From positions 56,538,748 through 56,602,747 of the forward strand of contig CM038038.1 in assembly GCA_021397845.1 (NCBI GenBank): a stretch of DNA of 64,000 nt, read 5' to 3'. The first letter of the stretch is position 1, and every line of letters starts with the position of its first letter. A program made the position numbers and the translations under genes. The stretch is from Areca catechu. Taxonomy: Eukaryota; Streptophyta; Magnoliopsida; Arecales; Arecaceae. This document shows, piece by piece, positions 1 through 9,961 of the stretch. The notes below the pieces were generated by a model. That model was given only the letters and a program-made list of their open reading frames with translations, was not told the DNA's origin and ran no database searches.

Positions 1-729
1 ACGGAGAGGTGTGTAGGCGCTTATCTGATTTCTATTTAAAGGGTCGGGAAAATCATAACAGGGGTAAATTTTTCTTTCTTCCTCTCCTAAAGACTCTTTT
101 ATTTTTTTCTGCTCTTGCATTTTTTCCTTTATAGAGTAAACCTCTGTCGAAACTCTGCTACTGAACAAGAATAAAAGTAAAAGTCTCCGACGGTAAGGAA
201 AGAAACGAGTTCTTATTTGTTCCTTTCTTTCTTACATTAAGACATCATTGTCTTAATTTCTCTTCCAACTTAAGACAAGCCTATGTCCTCTTAGGACAAG
301 GTCTTTTCTTCAAGACAAGGGTGTCTAAAGGTCCATGGTCTTAGTGGAAGGAGGAGAAGGGGTCAAAGAAAGGGAAGCAAGCTTTTGTGTGGAGGAATTC
401 AAGCCATAAGTCCAAGCAATTGAGTTCTCGGAAGAAGAACTCAATAGAAGGAACCTTTGAAAAGAAGATAGAGTTGTCTTGATCACTGCTCTGTGTGGAT
501 CACCATCGGAGGGCGGACACTTGGACGCCTGGTGAATTCAATCAGCCCCTTCACCATCAACTTTGTTGGAATTAGCGATTACAGGTGGTACTCTAATTCT
601 AACAATGTATGTTTAAATGTTCAATATATGTTTTAATCATGAATAAGGAGATCTTGGCTAAGGGATTATGGTGCAAATTTCATCATTTTGAAATTACACT
701 TCCGGTGCGGTGCACCGGAATCCCCAACA
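1..729 (+). mobile_element. Cop1 5' LTR, 3' portion (cut by window start)
   Basis: This is the right-hand part of the 5' LTR of a Ty1/copia element. It matches 9923-10652, the corresponding end of the 3' LTR, almost base for base, and ends in CCCCAACA directly before the primer-binding site. The rest of the LTR (about 1.7 kb, judging from the complete copy) lies left of the window. It holds the TATA-like box and a run of short inverted repeats built on GTCTT/AAGAC around 236-320. A 61-residue open frame inside it is a chance frame. Confidence 0.93.
33..40 (+). promoter_or_regulatory. TATA-like box of Cop1 5' LTR
   Basis: TATTTAAA lies upstream of the pyrimidine- and GTC-rich transcribed part of the LTR. 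The same box is present in the 3' LTR at 9954-9961, and a matching box on the minus strand is found in the reverse LTR copies. The role as a core promoter is inferred from position in the LTR. Confidence 0.5.
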
Positions 730-730
730 G

Positions 731-743
731 TGGTATCAGAGCC
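731..743 (+). other. Cop1 primer-binding site (initiator tRNA-Met)
   Basis: TGGTATCAGAGCC begins two bases after the LTR terminus. It is complementary to the 3' end of plant initiator methionine tRNA, the usual primer for minus-strand synthesis in copia and many gypsy elements. It fixes the LTR boundary and the element's orientation. Confidence 0.95.
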
Positions 744-939
744 ACCCTTATTACAGTTAAAACATATGAAAATATTCATGTGGTTTTGATGTAGTGTTGC
801 ATGTTAGGGTTTTTTAAATCCTTGAATCCTGATAATACTTAGCATATTTTTGTTGCAAATATGTTTTTTGGTGTATGCCACTAGTTAGGGTTTTTTCCAC
901 TCAAACCCTAATTAATATAGAGATATGATTAGTTTTGAA

Positions 940-1017
940 GTCATCATACTGAAATAAGGTTGCCCTGGCATAATGGTGGATCCATTATGTGGTAAATGGT
1001 TGTCCTAGTATGATGAC
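940..1017 (+). other. Long-range leader stem of Cop1
   Basis: GTCATCATACT (940-950) is perfectly complementary to AGTATGATGAC (1007-1017). CATAATGG (969-976) pairs with CCATTATG (982-989) inside it. Cop2 has the same outer stem, on the opposite strand at about 27603-27680, so it is a family feature. Confidence 0.7.
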
Positions 1018-1166
1018 ACACTTAGCACATATTTGTTTTTATCTGTGTGATATCTTCTATTAGAATGTGCTGGCAAATTTTATAAAGCCCTCTTCTTAAA
1101 ATTATATTAAGTCATAGTATATTTAACTAATAAGCATCACTAGTCATGATGAACAATTGATCATTC

Positions 1167-1304
1167 GGTGTCTAGAAAGGTGGTTCTGGAAGGTAAAGAG
1201 AATCGTGGTTTTTAATTGGTTCCATTGACTAACCTGGCCAATTTTTATTGGTGTCTAGGAAAGCAACGGGGGGACTCCCACATCTCTTCCACTTGCCTGG
1301 TTGA
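1167..1304 (+). other. Leader module resembling the gypsy (GyA) leader
   Basis: Three blocks occur in the same order and with similar spacing as in the GyA leader at 39975-40107: GTGTCTAGAAaGGTGGTTC, then CCTGGCCAAT followed by ATTGGTGTCTAGG, then ACTCCC...CACtTGCCTGGtTGA. The middle block can fold through CCAAT/ATTGG and CCTGG/CTAGG. The likeness across two superfamilies is seen directly; common origin is an inference. Confidence 0.6.
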
Positions 1305-1406
1305 TTTGATTATATTTAAATCTTGACTTAAATGCTTAGTGTTAAAAAAAAAAATGCTATATGTTGGCCTTCCTTCATGCTGGATCATTACTGTGTTATG
1401 AACCAC

Positions 1407-1725
1407 ATTAGGTTTGTTGTGTTATCTGCAAGACCTAATAGGGTGATTGACATAATATTGGTCTAGTGCAAAGATATGCTTACAGTATATTCAGTATAAT
1501 GCCTTGTTGTGTTATCTGCAAGGGCATTATATTTGAATACTGACTGTATAGAAATGAAAGGATCTTGACTTAACTAGAACATTATGGTTTATTGTATTTT
1601 CTGTAAGACTTATATGTTATAGAGGCCCAAGTTATTTTTGAGAATTATATGAGATATATTGGAAGAGTTTCCTACCTTTGAGCTTATAAAAGATTTGTTG
1701 TGTTATCTGCAAGATCTTTTATAAG
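1407..1725 (+). repeat. Four hairpins with a common 19-nt loop (Cop1)
   Basis: Hairpins lie at 1407-1439, 1488-1539, 1574-1622 and 1683-1725, about 90-100 nt apart. Three share the loop TTGTTGTGTTATCTGCAAG and the third a decayed version. The stems differ: ATTAGGT/ACCTAAT, TATAATGCC/GGCATTATA, AACAT/ATGTT, and a 12-bp CTTATAAAAGAT/ATCTTTTATAAG. Cop2 has all four in the same order. A conserved loop with different but complementary stems is the pattern expected of selected RNA structure. Confidence 0.75.
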
Positions 1726-1901
1726 TTATAAGGATCTCAATCTCACTAAGAAAACCGATCAGGGTTCTTCTCGATTATCATAGTGAGGGCTATGATTTTT
1801 GATAAAATAGTGGGAGACATAATTAAATTGAAGACCAAATTTAATTATGTAAGTCATTTCATGGTTGTTTGCTTATGTATTGTTCTTTATTAAATGTATA
1901 A

Positions 1902-2695
1902 ATGGCATCTTCATTATCACTGAGAAGCATCTTAGATACCAACAAATTGACTGGTCCAAACTATGTGGACTGGTTGAGAAACTTAAAGATTGTACTGAGT
2001 TCAGAAAAACTTTCTTATATTCTTGATACCCCTAGTCTTAATCCACTAAGGGATGATGCCACACAGAAAGACATGACCACATACAAATGTGGCAGAATGA
2101 CTCCCTCACTGTCAAATGTATCATACTGGCCTCTATGACCAATGAGTTACAGAGGCAGCACGAAAGCATGGATACGCAATCCATAATGCTCGATTTAAAG
2201 GAGCTTTATGGAGAACAAAGCAGAACTGCTAGATATGAAATATCTAAGCAGTTATTCCGTGCTAGGATGACAGAGGGTACATTCGTTCAGGATCATGTCC
2301 TGAAGGTAATTGACTTAATCACCAGATTGGGTCAATTAGGGTTTATTATGGATGGGGAGCTGAATCAGGATTTAATCCTGTAATCACTCCCGGAGTCATT
2401 TTCTCAGTTTGTCTTAAATTATCACATGAACAAACTGAACACTTCCTTGCCTGAGCTGTTAAATATGTTAAAAACAGCAGAGAGCCATGTTAAGAGAGAA
2501 AAGGCTCCACTTCTTCTTGTTGATAAGACCAATAAGAAGAAATCGGGCAAAAAGGGTTTTAGTAGGAGGCTAAACCCTAAGGGTGGCATCAATAAGAACA
2601 AGAAAGGAAAGAAGGCCTCAAAACAGTCAACCTGTTCTTTTGCGGCAAAGCAGGACATTGGAAAAGGAATTGCAAGGCTTACCTTGCAACTGTGA
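1902..2695 (+). pseudogene. gag: Cop1 gag (copia capsid/nucleocapsid), frameshifted
   Basis: Gag forms the virus-like particle that packages element RNA in the cytoplasm. The frame opens MASSLSLRSILDTNKLTGPN, and the same opening starts the intact 264-residue gag frame of Cop2, which supports this start. Here the protein is split by a frameshift at about 2090 (the frame passes to one starting at 2087), a TAA near 2381 and another break before 2426. The tail is Lys-rich and then enters the zinc-knuckle region. A one-base shift puts most of the CX2CX4HX4C knuckle in another frame; Cop2 shares this lesion. The copy is non-functional as it stands. Confidence 0.88.
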
Positions 2696-3892
2696 AGCCT
2701 GGTGTGGCAGATGCACCAAAAGGTATGTATGAGATACATACTATATTGACATTAAATTCGTCTATATCAAATACTAGGGTATTGGATACCGCTTGTGGTT
2801 ACCATATATGCAAATCTTTGCAGGACCTCCACAAGCTTAAAGTATTGAAGGAAGGCGACTTCAATCTCTACGGTGCTGGTGGTGATATCATCCAAGCAGA
2901 AGCTTTAGGGACCTATATTCTGAAGTTGCCTTCAGGGAAGATCTTGGAGTTAGAAAATTGTTACTATATGCCAAAGATTATTAGGAACATTATATCTATT
3001 CCTTTGTTATTAAACAAGGATATGTAATGGATGTAACAAGCACTGGTTGCTCGATAATGTTATCTAATAAAATTATTTGTTCTGGCATATTTAGCAATGG
3101 GCTCTTAACTCTTTCTTCCAATGATAGTATTTTTCATGTCAATACTAAAAGGAAAAGAAAAGACTTTAATGATACATTACTTTGGTATCATAGACTTGGT
3201 CATGTTAATGAGTCTAGGATTAGCAAGTTATACAAGGAAAATTCCTTGATCCTTATGAGTATGAATCATTAGGAACTTGCGAATCTTGTCTCATGGATAA
3301 CATGACAAAAACTCCATTCACTAGACATGGGGAAAGGTCAACTGAGTTATTAGGACTTATACATACTGATGTATGTGGTCCAATGACAACTCAGGCCAGA
3401 GGAGGATACTCATATTTTATCACTTTTACAGATGATTTATCTAGGTTCGGATATGTGTATCTTATGTAACACAAATCTGAAGCCTTTGATAAATTTAAGG
3501 AGTATCAAAGTATGGTCGAAAAACAACCGAAAAAAATATTAAAGTTCTTCGTTCTGATCGAGGAGTAGAATACTTATCCACAGAGTTTTTAGACTATCTT
3601 AAAGTTAATGGAATCCTTTCTGAATGGACCCCTCCTTATACACCACAGCTAAATGGTATAGCTGAAAGGAGGAATCGTACCTTATGATATGGTACGATCC
3701 ATGATGTGCTTCACAAATTTACCCATTTCCTTCTGGGGTCATGCCCTAGAAACTGCTGTTTACATTCTGAACAAGGTACCTTCTAAATCCGTTGTTAGTA
3801 CTCCATATGAAATTTGGAGTGGAAAGAAACCATATCTTAATATTTCAAGGTATGGGGATGTCCAGCTTATGTTAAACAAATTTTGGACATAA
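2692..3892 (+). pseudogene. pol: Cop1 pol: aspartic protease and integrase part
   Basis: The protease would cleave the Gag-Pol polyprotein and the integrase would insert cDNA. A protease-like motif LDTACGYHIC lies near 2780-2810, the GAG-pre-integrase motif LLWYHRLGH at about 3178-3204, and integrase motifs (HTDVCGPM, then FTDDLSRF) at about 3360-3445. The core continues through SEWTPPYTPQLNGIAERRN-type sequence at about 3620-3675. The frame is broken by stops at 3025, 3270 and about 3467 and by frameshifts around 3530-3690. The order protease-integrase-RT is diagnostic of Ty1/copia. Confidence 0.85.
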
Positions 3893-3893
3893 G

Positions 3894-5731
3894 TTGGAAC
3901 CTAGAGCGGATAAATGTCTATTTGTAGGATATCCTAAAGAAGGTAGAGGATATCTATTCTACCATCCTACTGAACAAAAGATTTTTGTCAGCAGGCATGC
4001 CACTTTTCTAGAAAAAGAGTTCATTTTAGAAAAGGGCAATGGTAGAACTATTGAACTTGGAGAAGTACAAGAAATACAGATAGACAATTCTCAACCATTA
4101 GAACATATAGTTAGGACAGAACCAGAACACAAAACTCCTCCTCGTAGGTCTGATAGAGTGCCACGGGCACCTGAGAGATATGGGTTTATTATTGAAAATA
4201 ATGAAGCCCAAGTCATTCAAAATGATGAACCTCTGACCTATACGGAAGCTATCTTGAGTACTGATTCAGATAAATGGCAAGAAGCCATGGAATCCGAAGT
4301 AGACTCTATGTATGTAAACCAAGTATGGTCTTTGGTTGATGCACCAGAGGGTGTTAATCCTATTGGGTGTAAATGGGTCTATAAGAAAAAGATTGGGGCT
4401 GATGGCCAAGTTGAAACCTATAAAGCCAGATTAGTGGCTAAAGGTTTTAGACAAAAACATGGAATTGATTATGATGAAACATTTTCACCTGTTGCCATGC
4501 TCAAATCAATTTGTATTTTACTTGCTATAGCAGCATACCACGATTATGAGATATGGCAGATGGATGTAAAGACTGCATTCTCAATGGTTTCCTTGAGGAA
4601 GAAGTCTACATGTCACAGCTAGAAGGTTTTATTTCAAAGAATAAACCTAATCAAGTATGCAAGCTAAAGAAATTCATTTATGGATTAAAGCAAGCTTCCA
4701 GGAGTTGGAACATCCGCTTTGATGAAACTATTAAAGGTTTGGTTTTATCAAAAATGTGGATGAACCCTGTGTTTATAAAAAGACTAGTGGGAGTGCCATA
4801 TTCTTCTTGGTTCTGTATGTAGATGACATACTCCTCATTGGGAATGATATCCCAATGTTGCAATCAGTCAAGGTTTGGCTATCAAACCAGTTTTCCATGA
4901 AAGATTTGGGAGAAGCATCCTATATACTAGGTATTAAGATCTATAGAGACAGATCTAAGAGGATGCTAGGTTTATCCCAATCTAGGTACATTGACTTAGT
5001 GCTGAAAAGATTCAGCATGGAAGGAAGTAAAAGAGGTTATCTTCCTATGAGTCAAGGCATACATCTTTCTAAAAGGATGTCTCCTAAGACACCTGAAGAA
5101 AGAAATAGAATGAATTCTATACCCTATGCTTCGGCAATAGGGTCCATAATGTATGCCATGTTATGTACCAGGCTTGATGGGCATATGTTTTTGGCATTGT
5201 CAGTAGGTTTCAGGCTGATGGAGAGGATCATTGGAAAGCAGTTAAAAATATTCTTAAGTACCTAAGAAGGACTAAGGATATTTTTCTTGTTTATGGTGGT
5301 TCTGATCTTAAACTAGAAGCTTATTCTGATTCCAATTTTCAATCAGACCCTGATGATAGCAAATCCATTTCGGGATATGTTTTTACCCTAAATGGTGGAG
5401 CAGTGAGTTGGAAGAGTACCAAGAAGCAGACTGTAGCTGACTCAACCACAGAGGCAGAATACATAGCTGTTAGTGAAGCCGCCAAGGAAGCAGTCTGGAT
5501 GAAGAAGTTCATCACAGAGTTGGGTGTTGTTCCTGAAATTGAAAACCCAGTGCCACTTTACTATGACAACACTGGGGCTGTTGCTCAAGCTAAGGAACCA
5601 AGAGCTCATCATAAGTCCAAGCACATTCTGAGACGCTTCCATCTCGTCCGAGAAATAGTAGAGAGACAAGATGTCTACATAGATAGAGTTGATACACAAG
5701 AACAATGTAGCAGAACCGTTCACTAAGGCTC
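3894..5731 (+). pseudogene. pol: Cop1 pol: integrase tail, reverse transcriptase, RNase H
   Basis: RT copies element RNA into cDNA and RNase H removes the template. The frame from 3894 covers the integrase C-terminus and the RT opening (GCKWVYKKKIGADGQ, WQMDVKTAF). The catalytic YVDD is at 4816-4827. RNase H motifs follow (AYSDSNFQSDPDD, VADSTTEAEYIA, AHHKSKHILRRF). Breaks occur near 4590, 4770 and 5200. The coding region is interrupted at 5731 by a solo LTR and resumes at 8158. Motifs such as YASAIGSIMYAMLCTR suggest the Angela/Tork group of copia; the lineage call is moderate. Confidence 0.87.
5727..5731 (+). repeat. Target-site duplication, left (GGCTC)
   Basis: GGCTC directly precedes the TG terminus of the reverse solo LTR and recurs at 8153-8157 after its CA terminus. 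Removing the LTR and one copy rejoins the RNase H reading context (CACTAAGGCTC + TACCACAG), which matches the uninterrupted sequence of Cop2. Confidence 0.95.
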
Positions 5732-8152
5732 TGTTGGGGTTTCAGGTGCACCGCAGCGGAAGTGTAATTTCAAAATGATGAAATTTGCACCGAAATCCCT
5801 TAGCCAAGATCTCCTTTTTACTAATTAAAACATATATACTAACATTCAAACATAGATTGTTAGAATTAGAGTACCAACCTGCTATCGCTAATTCCAACAA
5901 AGTTGATGTTGAAGGGGCTGATTGAATTCACCAGGCGTCCAAGTGTCCGCCCTTCGATGGTGATCCACACAGAGCAGTGATCAAGACAACTCTATCTTCT
6001 TTTCAAAGGTTCCTTCTATTGAGTTCTTCTTCCTAGAACTCAATTGCTTGGACTATGGCTTGAATTCCTCCACACAAAGGCTTGCTTTCCTTTCCTTGAC
6101 TCCTTCTCCTCCTTCCACCAAGACCTTGGCCCTTTAGATACCCTTGTCTTGAAGAAAAAGACCTTGTCCTAAGAGGACATAGGCTTGTCTTAAGTTGGAG
6201 GAGAAATTAAGACAATGATATCTTAATGTATGAAAGAAAGGAAGAAATCAGAACTTCTTTCTTTTCTTTACCGTCGGAGACTTTTACTTTTATCTTGTTC
6301 AGTAGCAGAGTTTCGACAGAGGTTTACTCTGTAGAGGAAACAATGCAAGAGCAAGAAAAAATAAAAGAGTCTTCAGGAGAGGAAGAAAGAAAAAGATTAC
6401 ATTATGTTCTGATTTTTTCCGACCCTTTAAATAGAAATCAGATAGGCGCCTACACACCTCTCTCCGTAATTTCTTTCTCACGCCCTTTCCAATTTCTCAC
6501 GCCCCATCCTCCCATCTCATGGCCTTCCAGATTAAATCCCACGGCTCTTCTTAAAGGAAAAACCGCGGTGTTTTAAAAAGAAGGAAGTCGCGACTTTTCA
6601 TCTCCGAAGAGATGTTACTTCGCGCGCCCGGGAGGAGTTAGCGCTTTCTTTCTTTCTCAAAATCCCATCAGCCATTGGATTCTCATCCAAGGGGGGAGAG
6701 AAGGTGCGCTAATCACTTAAGAAGGAGGCCGCCCAAATAAAAACATCGGAGAATTTTATTTGGGCGCGCCAAGAGTCCATGCGCCATGGACTCTTCCTTA
6801 AGGTGCGCCAAGAGTCCATATGCGCATGGACTCTTGGTGTTTGGCGTGAAAAATAAAAGGGGCGGGTGGGGAGGCTAGCCAAGCTACATGGCTAGCCAAT
6901 AGGGTTAGCCACATTCCCGTTTTTCTTAATTAGGGTCTAATTAGGTCCAATTAGAACCCAATTTGAACCAATCCGGAACCCTAATTCGAATCCGATCCGA
7001 ATAGAAGCTAGGGCTTGCAACACCTGCTAGAGTGTTATCTTGCAAAGGCGATTTAATTCTAAATTAAATTCTTGATCAATCCTCTTAAGTGTGTGACCCA
7101 TTGGGTTCCACATCTAGCCAGCAGTGGGTTCGAATACAAGTTGACCTAATTTGATTAGAACTCTTTCTAATCGATTTAGGTCAAACCGGGCTTACCCGAA
7201 TCGATCAATTAGGATTCTTCCTAACATGTGATCTTTGAACTTGATCAACCCACAAGACAAGATTGACGTCTAGCAACGTGTCATGTCTACCCGGAAGATA
7301 TGGAATTCTGGTGAAATACCAAAATTACCCTTTAGTAGAGAGTTACCGTACAATTAAATCTTTCGATCAGCCTGCACCCAAAATATAACTATGGATATGG
7401 ATATATGTCAAAACCAATATTATATTTGTTTCTAGCTCAATCTTATAATGATGATTCGATTATCTTGATATTAGAAACCATCTCTAATATCTTCACTTTG
7501 ATCAAAGATTCCCTGAATCATCATGCGATTGTTGACTAGCTGGATGCAATCTCCTCTTACTAAGAGTGATCGATTCCTTGTTGACCTACTCATTACCTTC
7601 ATATTCAATTCACCATTCCCAGTATCAATCCTGTGCATGTCTCAGTGTCATGATTAGGATTGAACCAAAGGATGGGTTCATGTACATAAGGTACTTATGG
7701 CAGTCTCAGGTCAAAAGATTACTTGTACCACTCCCACTATGAGAACCTTCTATTGACATGTAGCTAAGACTCCATTAGATGTTCTCAAGTTGGATCATAT
7801 CAGTGAACTCATTCTCCAATGAGCACCCACATCCCAGTATTAGTGTCATACACAAGTGACTGTGAGAGCAGTCACCCTTTCCAGTATACCCGGGGTGTGC
7901 TAGTCTTATCGGAAAACCCTGATCCCCTACTCAGGGTTCCTTTGACTAGGAATACTTTAGATTAAGGTTTTAAGATTTTAGGTCTCACTGGTATGATCTC
8001 ATCATAACCCTAAAATCATAGCCCTAATCTATGGGGTTCATCATATAATAAACACAGCGTATGATGAAAAATAATGCCTTTATTTAGAAAATTATCAATT
8101 ACAATGGTTTAGGAGATACACAGAGATTGGTTTGTAGGGCATATCCCTTTCA
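5732..8152 (-). mobile_element. Solo LTR of the Cop1 family, reverse orientation
   Basis: A 2421-bp LTR starting TGTTGGGG and ending CCCTTTCA on the plus strand is the reverse complement of the family LTR at 8240-10652. It has a perfect 5-bp target duplication and no internal region or primer site, so it is a solo LTR, usually produced by LTR-LTR recombination. It disrupts the Cop1 RNase H. ORFs inside it (for example at 6226-6576) are chance frames. Confidence 0.96.
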
Positions 8153-8157
8153 GGCTC
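8153..8157 (+). repeat. Target-site duplication, right (GGCTC)
   Basis: This is the second copy of the GGCTC duplication flanking the solo LTR; see 5727-5731. Confidence 0.95.
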
Positions 8158-8226
8158 TACCACAGCGAGATTTTGATCGCCACCTCCAATGTATGGGATT
8201 AATATTTAAAGGTGATTGGCTTTAGT
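8158..8226 (+). pseudogene. pol: Cop1 pol, last codons of RNase H after the solo LTR
   Basis: Sequence resumes in the coding context ACCACAGCGAGATTTTGATCG, corresponding to the LPQREFDRHL tail seen in Cop2 at about 22765-22815. It ends shortly before the polypurine tract. It is short and cut off from the rest of pol by 2.4 kb. Confidence 0.8.
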
Positions 8227-8239
8227 GCAAGTGGGAGAT
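8227..8239 (+). other. Cop1 polypurine tract
   Basis: GCAAGTGGGAGAT lies immediately before the TG of the 3' LTR. It is the usual purine-rich primer for plus-strand synthesis. The same tract is found in reverse in Cop2 at 22731-22743. Confidence 0.9.
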
Positions 8240-9551
8240 TGAAAGGGATATGCCCTACAAGCCAATCTATGTTGTATCTCCCAAACCATTGTAATTTACT
8301 ATTTTCTAAATAAAGCATTATTTTTCCATCATACGCTGTGTTTATACTATATGATGAACCCCATAGATTAGGGCTATGATTTTAGGTTATGATGAGATCA
8401 TACCAGTGAGACCTAAAATCTTAAACCTTAATCTAAAGTATTCCTAGTCAAAGGAACCCTGAGTAGGGATCAGGGTTTTCCGGTAAGACTAGCATATCCC
8501 ATGTATACCAGAAAGGGTGATTGCTCTCACAGTCACTTGTGTATGACACTAATACTCGGATGTGGGTGCTCATTGGAGAATGAGTTCACTGATATGATCC
8601 AATTTGAGAACATATAATGGAGTCTTAGCTACATGTCAATAGAAGGTTCTCATAGTGGGAGTGGTACAAGTAATCTTTTAACCTGAGACTGCCATAAGTA
8701 CCTTATGTACATGAACCCATTCTTTGTTCAATCCTAATCATGACACTGAGCCATGCACAGGATTGATACTGGAATGGTGAATTCGATATGAAGGTAATGA
8801 GTAGGTCAACAAGGAATCGATCACTCTTAGTAAGAGGATATTGCATCCAGCTAGTCAACAATCGGATGATGATTCAGGGAATCTTTGATCAAAGTAAAGA
8901 TATTAGAAATGGTTTCTAATATCAAGATAATCGAATCATCATTATAAGATTGAGCTAGAAATAAATATAATATTGGATTTGACATATATCCATATCTATA
9001 GTTATATTTTGGGTGCAGGCTGATCGAAAGATTTAATTATACGGTAACTCTCTACTGAAGGGCAATTTTGGTATTTCACCAAATTTCCATATCTTCCGGG
9101 TAGACATGACATGTTGCTAGACGTCATTCTTGTCTTGTGGGTTGATCAAGTTCAAAGATCACTTGTTAGGAAGAGTCCTAATTGATCGAATCGGGTAAGC
9201 CCGGTTTGACCTAAATCGATTAGAAAGTGTTCTAATCAAATTAGGTCAACTTGTATTCGAACCCACTGCTGGCTAGATGTGGAACCCAATGGGCCACACA
9301 CATAAGAGGATTGATCAAGAGTTTAATTTGGAATTAAATCATCTTTGCAGGATAACACTCTAGCAGGTGTTGCAAACCCTAACTTCTATTCGAATCGGAT
9401 TCGAATTATGGTTCCGGATTGGTTCAAATTGGGTTCTAATTGGACCTAATTAGACCCTAATTGAGAAAATAGGAATATGGCTAACCCTATTTGCTAGCCA
9501 TATAGCTTGGCTAGCCTCCCCACCTGCCCCCTTTGTTTTTCCATGCCAAAT

Positions 9552-9619
9552 GCCAAGAGTCCATGCGCTTATGGACTCTTGGCGCGCCATAAGGAAGAGT
9601 CCATGGCGCATGGACTCTT
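9552..9619 (+). repeat. Two adjacent perfect hairpins in copia LTR U3
   Basis: GCCAAGAGTCCAT (9552-9564) pairs with ATGGACTCTTGGC (9571-9583), and AAGAGTCCATG (9595-9605) pairs with CATGGACTCTT (9609-9619). Equivalent pairs are found in the solo LTR (about 6770-6836), in the Cop2 3' LTR (about 21349-21417) and in its resumed 5' LTR (53449 onward). They lie roughly 350-400 bp upstream of the TATA-like box. Confidence 0.8.
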
Positions 9620-9953
9620 GGAGCGCCCCGAAAATTTCTCCGATGATTTTATTTGGGGTGGCCTCTTTCTTAAGCATTAGCGCACCATCTCTCCCCCCTT
9701 GGATGGGAATCCAATGGCTAATGGGATTTTGAGAAAGAAGGAATGCGCTAACTCTTCCCGGACGTGCGAAATAACATCTCTTCGGAGATGAAAAGTCGCG
9801 ACCCCTTCCCTTTTAAAACACCACGGTTTTTCCTTTAAGAAAAGCCGTGGGATTTAATCTAGAAGGCCGTGAGATGGGAGGATGGGGCGTGAGAAATTGA
9901 GAAGGGCATGAGAAAGTGATTACGGAGAGGTGTGTAGGAGACTATCTGATTTC

Positions 9954-9961
9954 TATTTAAA
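9954..9961 (+). promoter_or_regulatory. TATA-like box of Cop1 3' LTR
   Basis: TATTTAAA sits in the same context as the box at 33-40. Promoter function is inferred from position. Confidence 0.5.

Larger units (their letters stand above)
744..1901 (+). other. Cop1 untranslated leader, rich in hairpins
   Basis: This 1.16-kb stretch between the primer-binding site and the gag start has no credible ORF. It contains a long-range stem (940-950 with 1007-1017) enclosing a smaller hairpin (969-976 with 982-989). It also holds a module resembling the gypsy leader (1167-1304) and four hairpins with a shared loop (1407-1725). In retroelements this region usually carries dimerisation and packaging signals; that role here is inference. 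Confidence 0.8.

Noticed and set aside
6226..6576. 116-residue ORF
   Set aside because: It lies inside the reverse solo LTR, has low-complexity content and has no counterpart frame kept in the other LTR copies.
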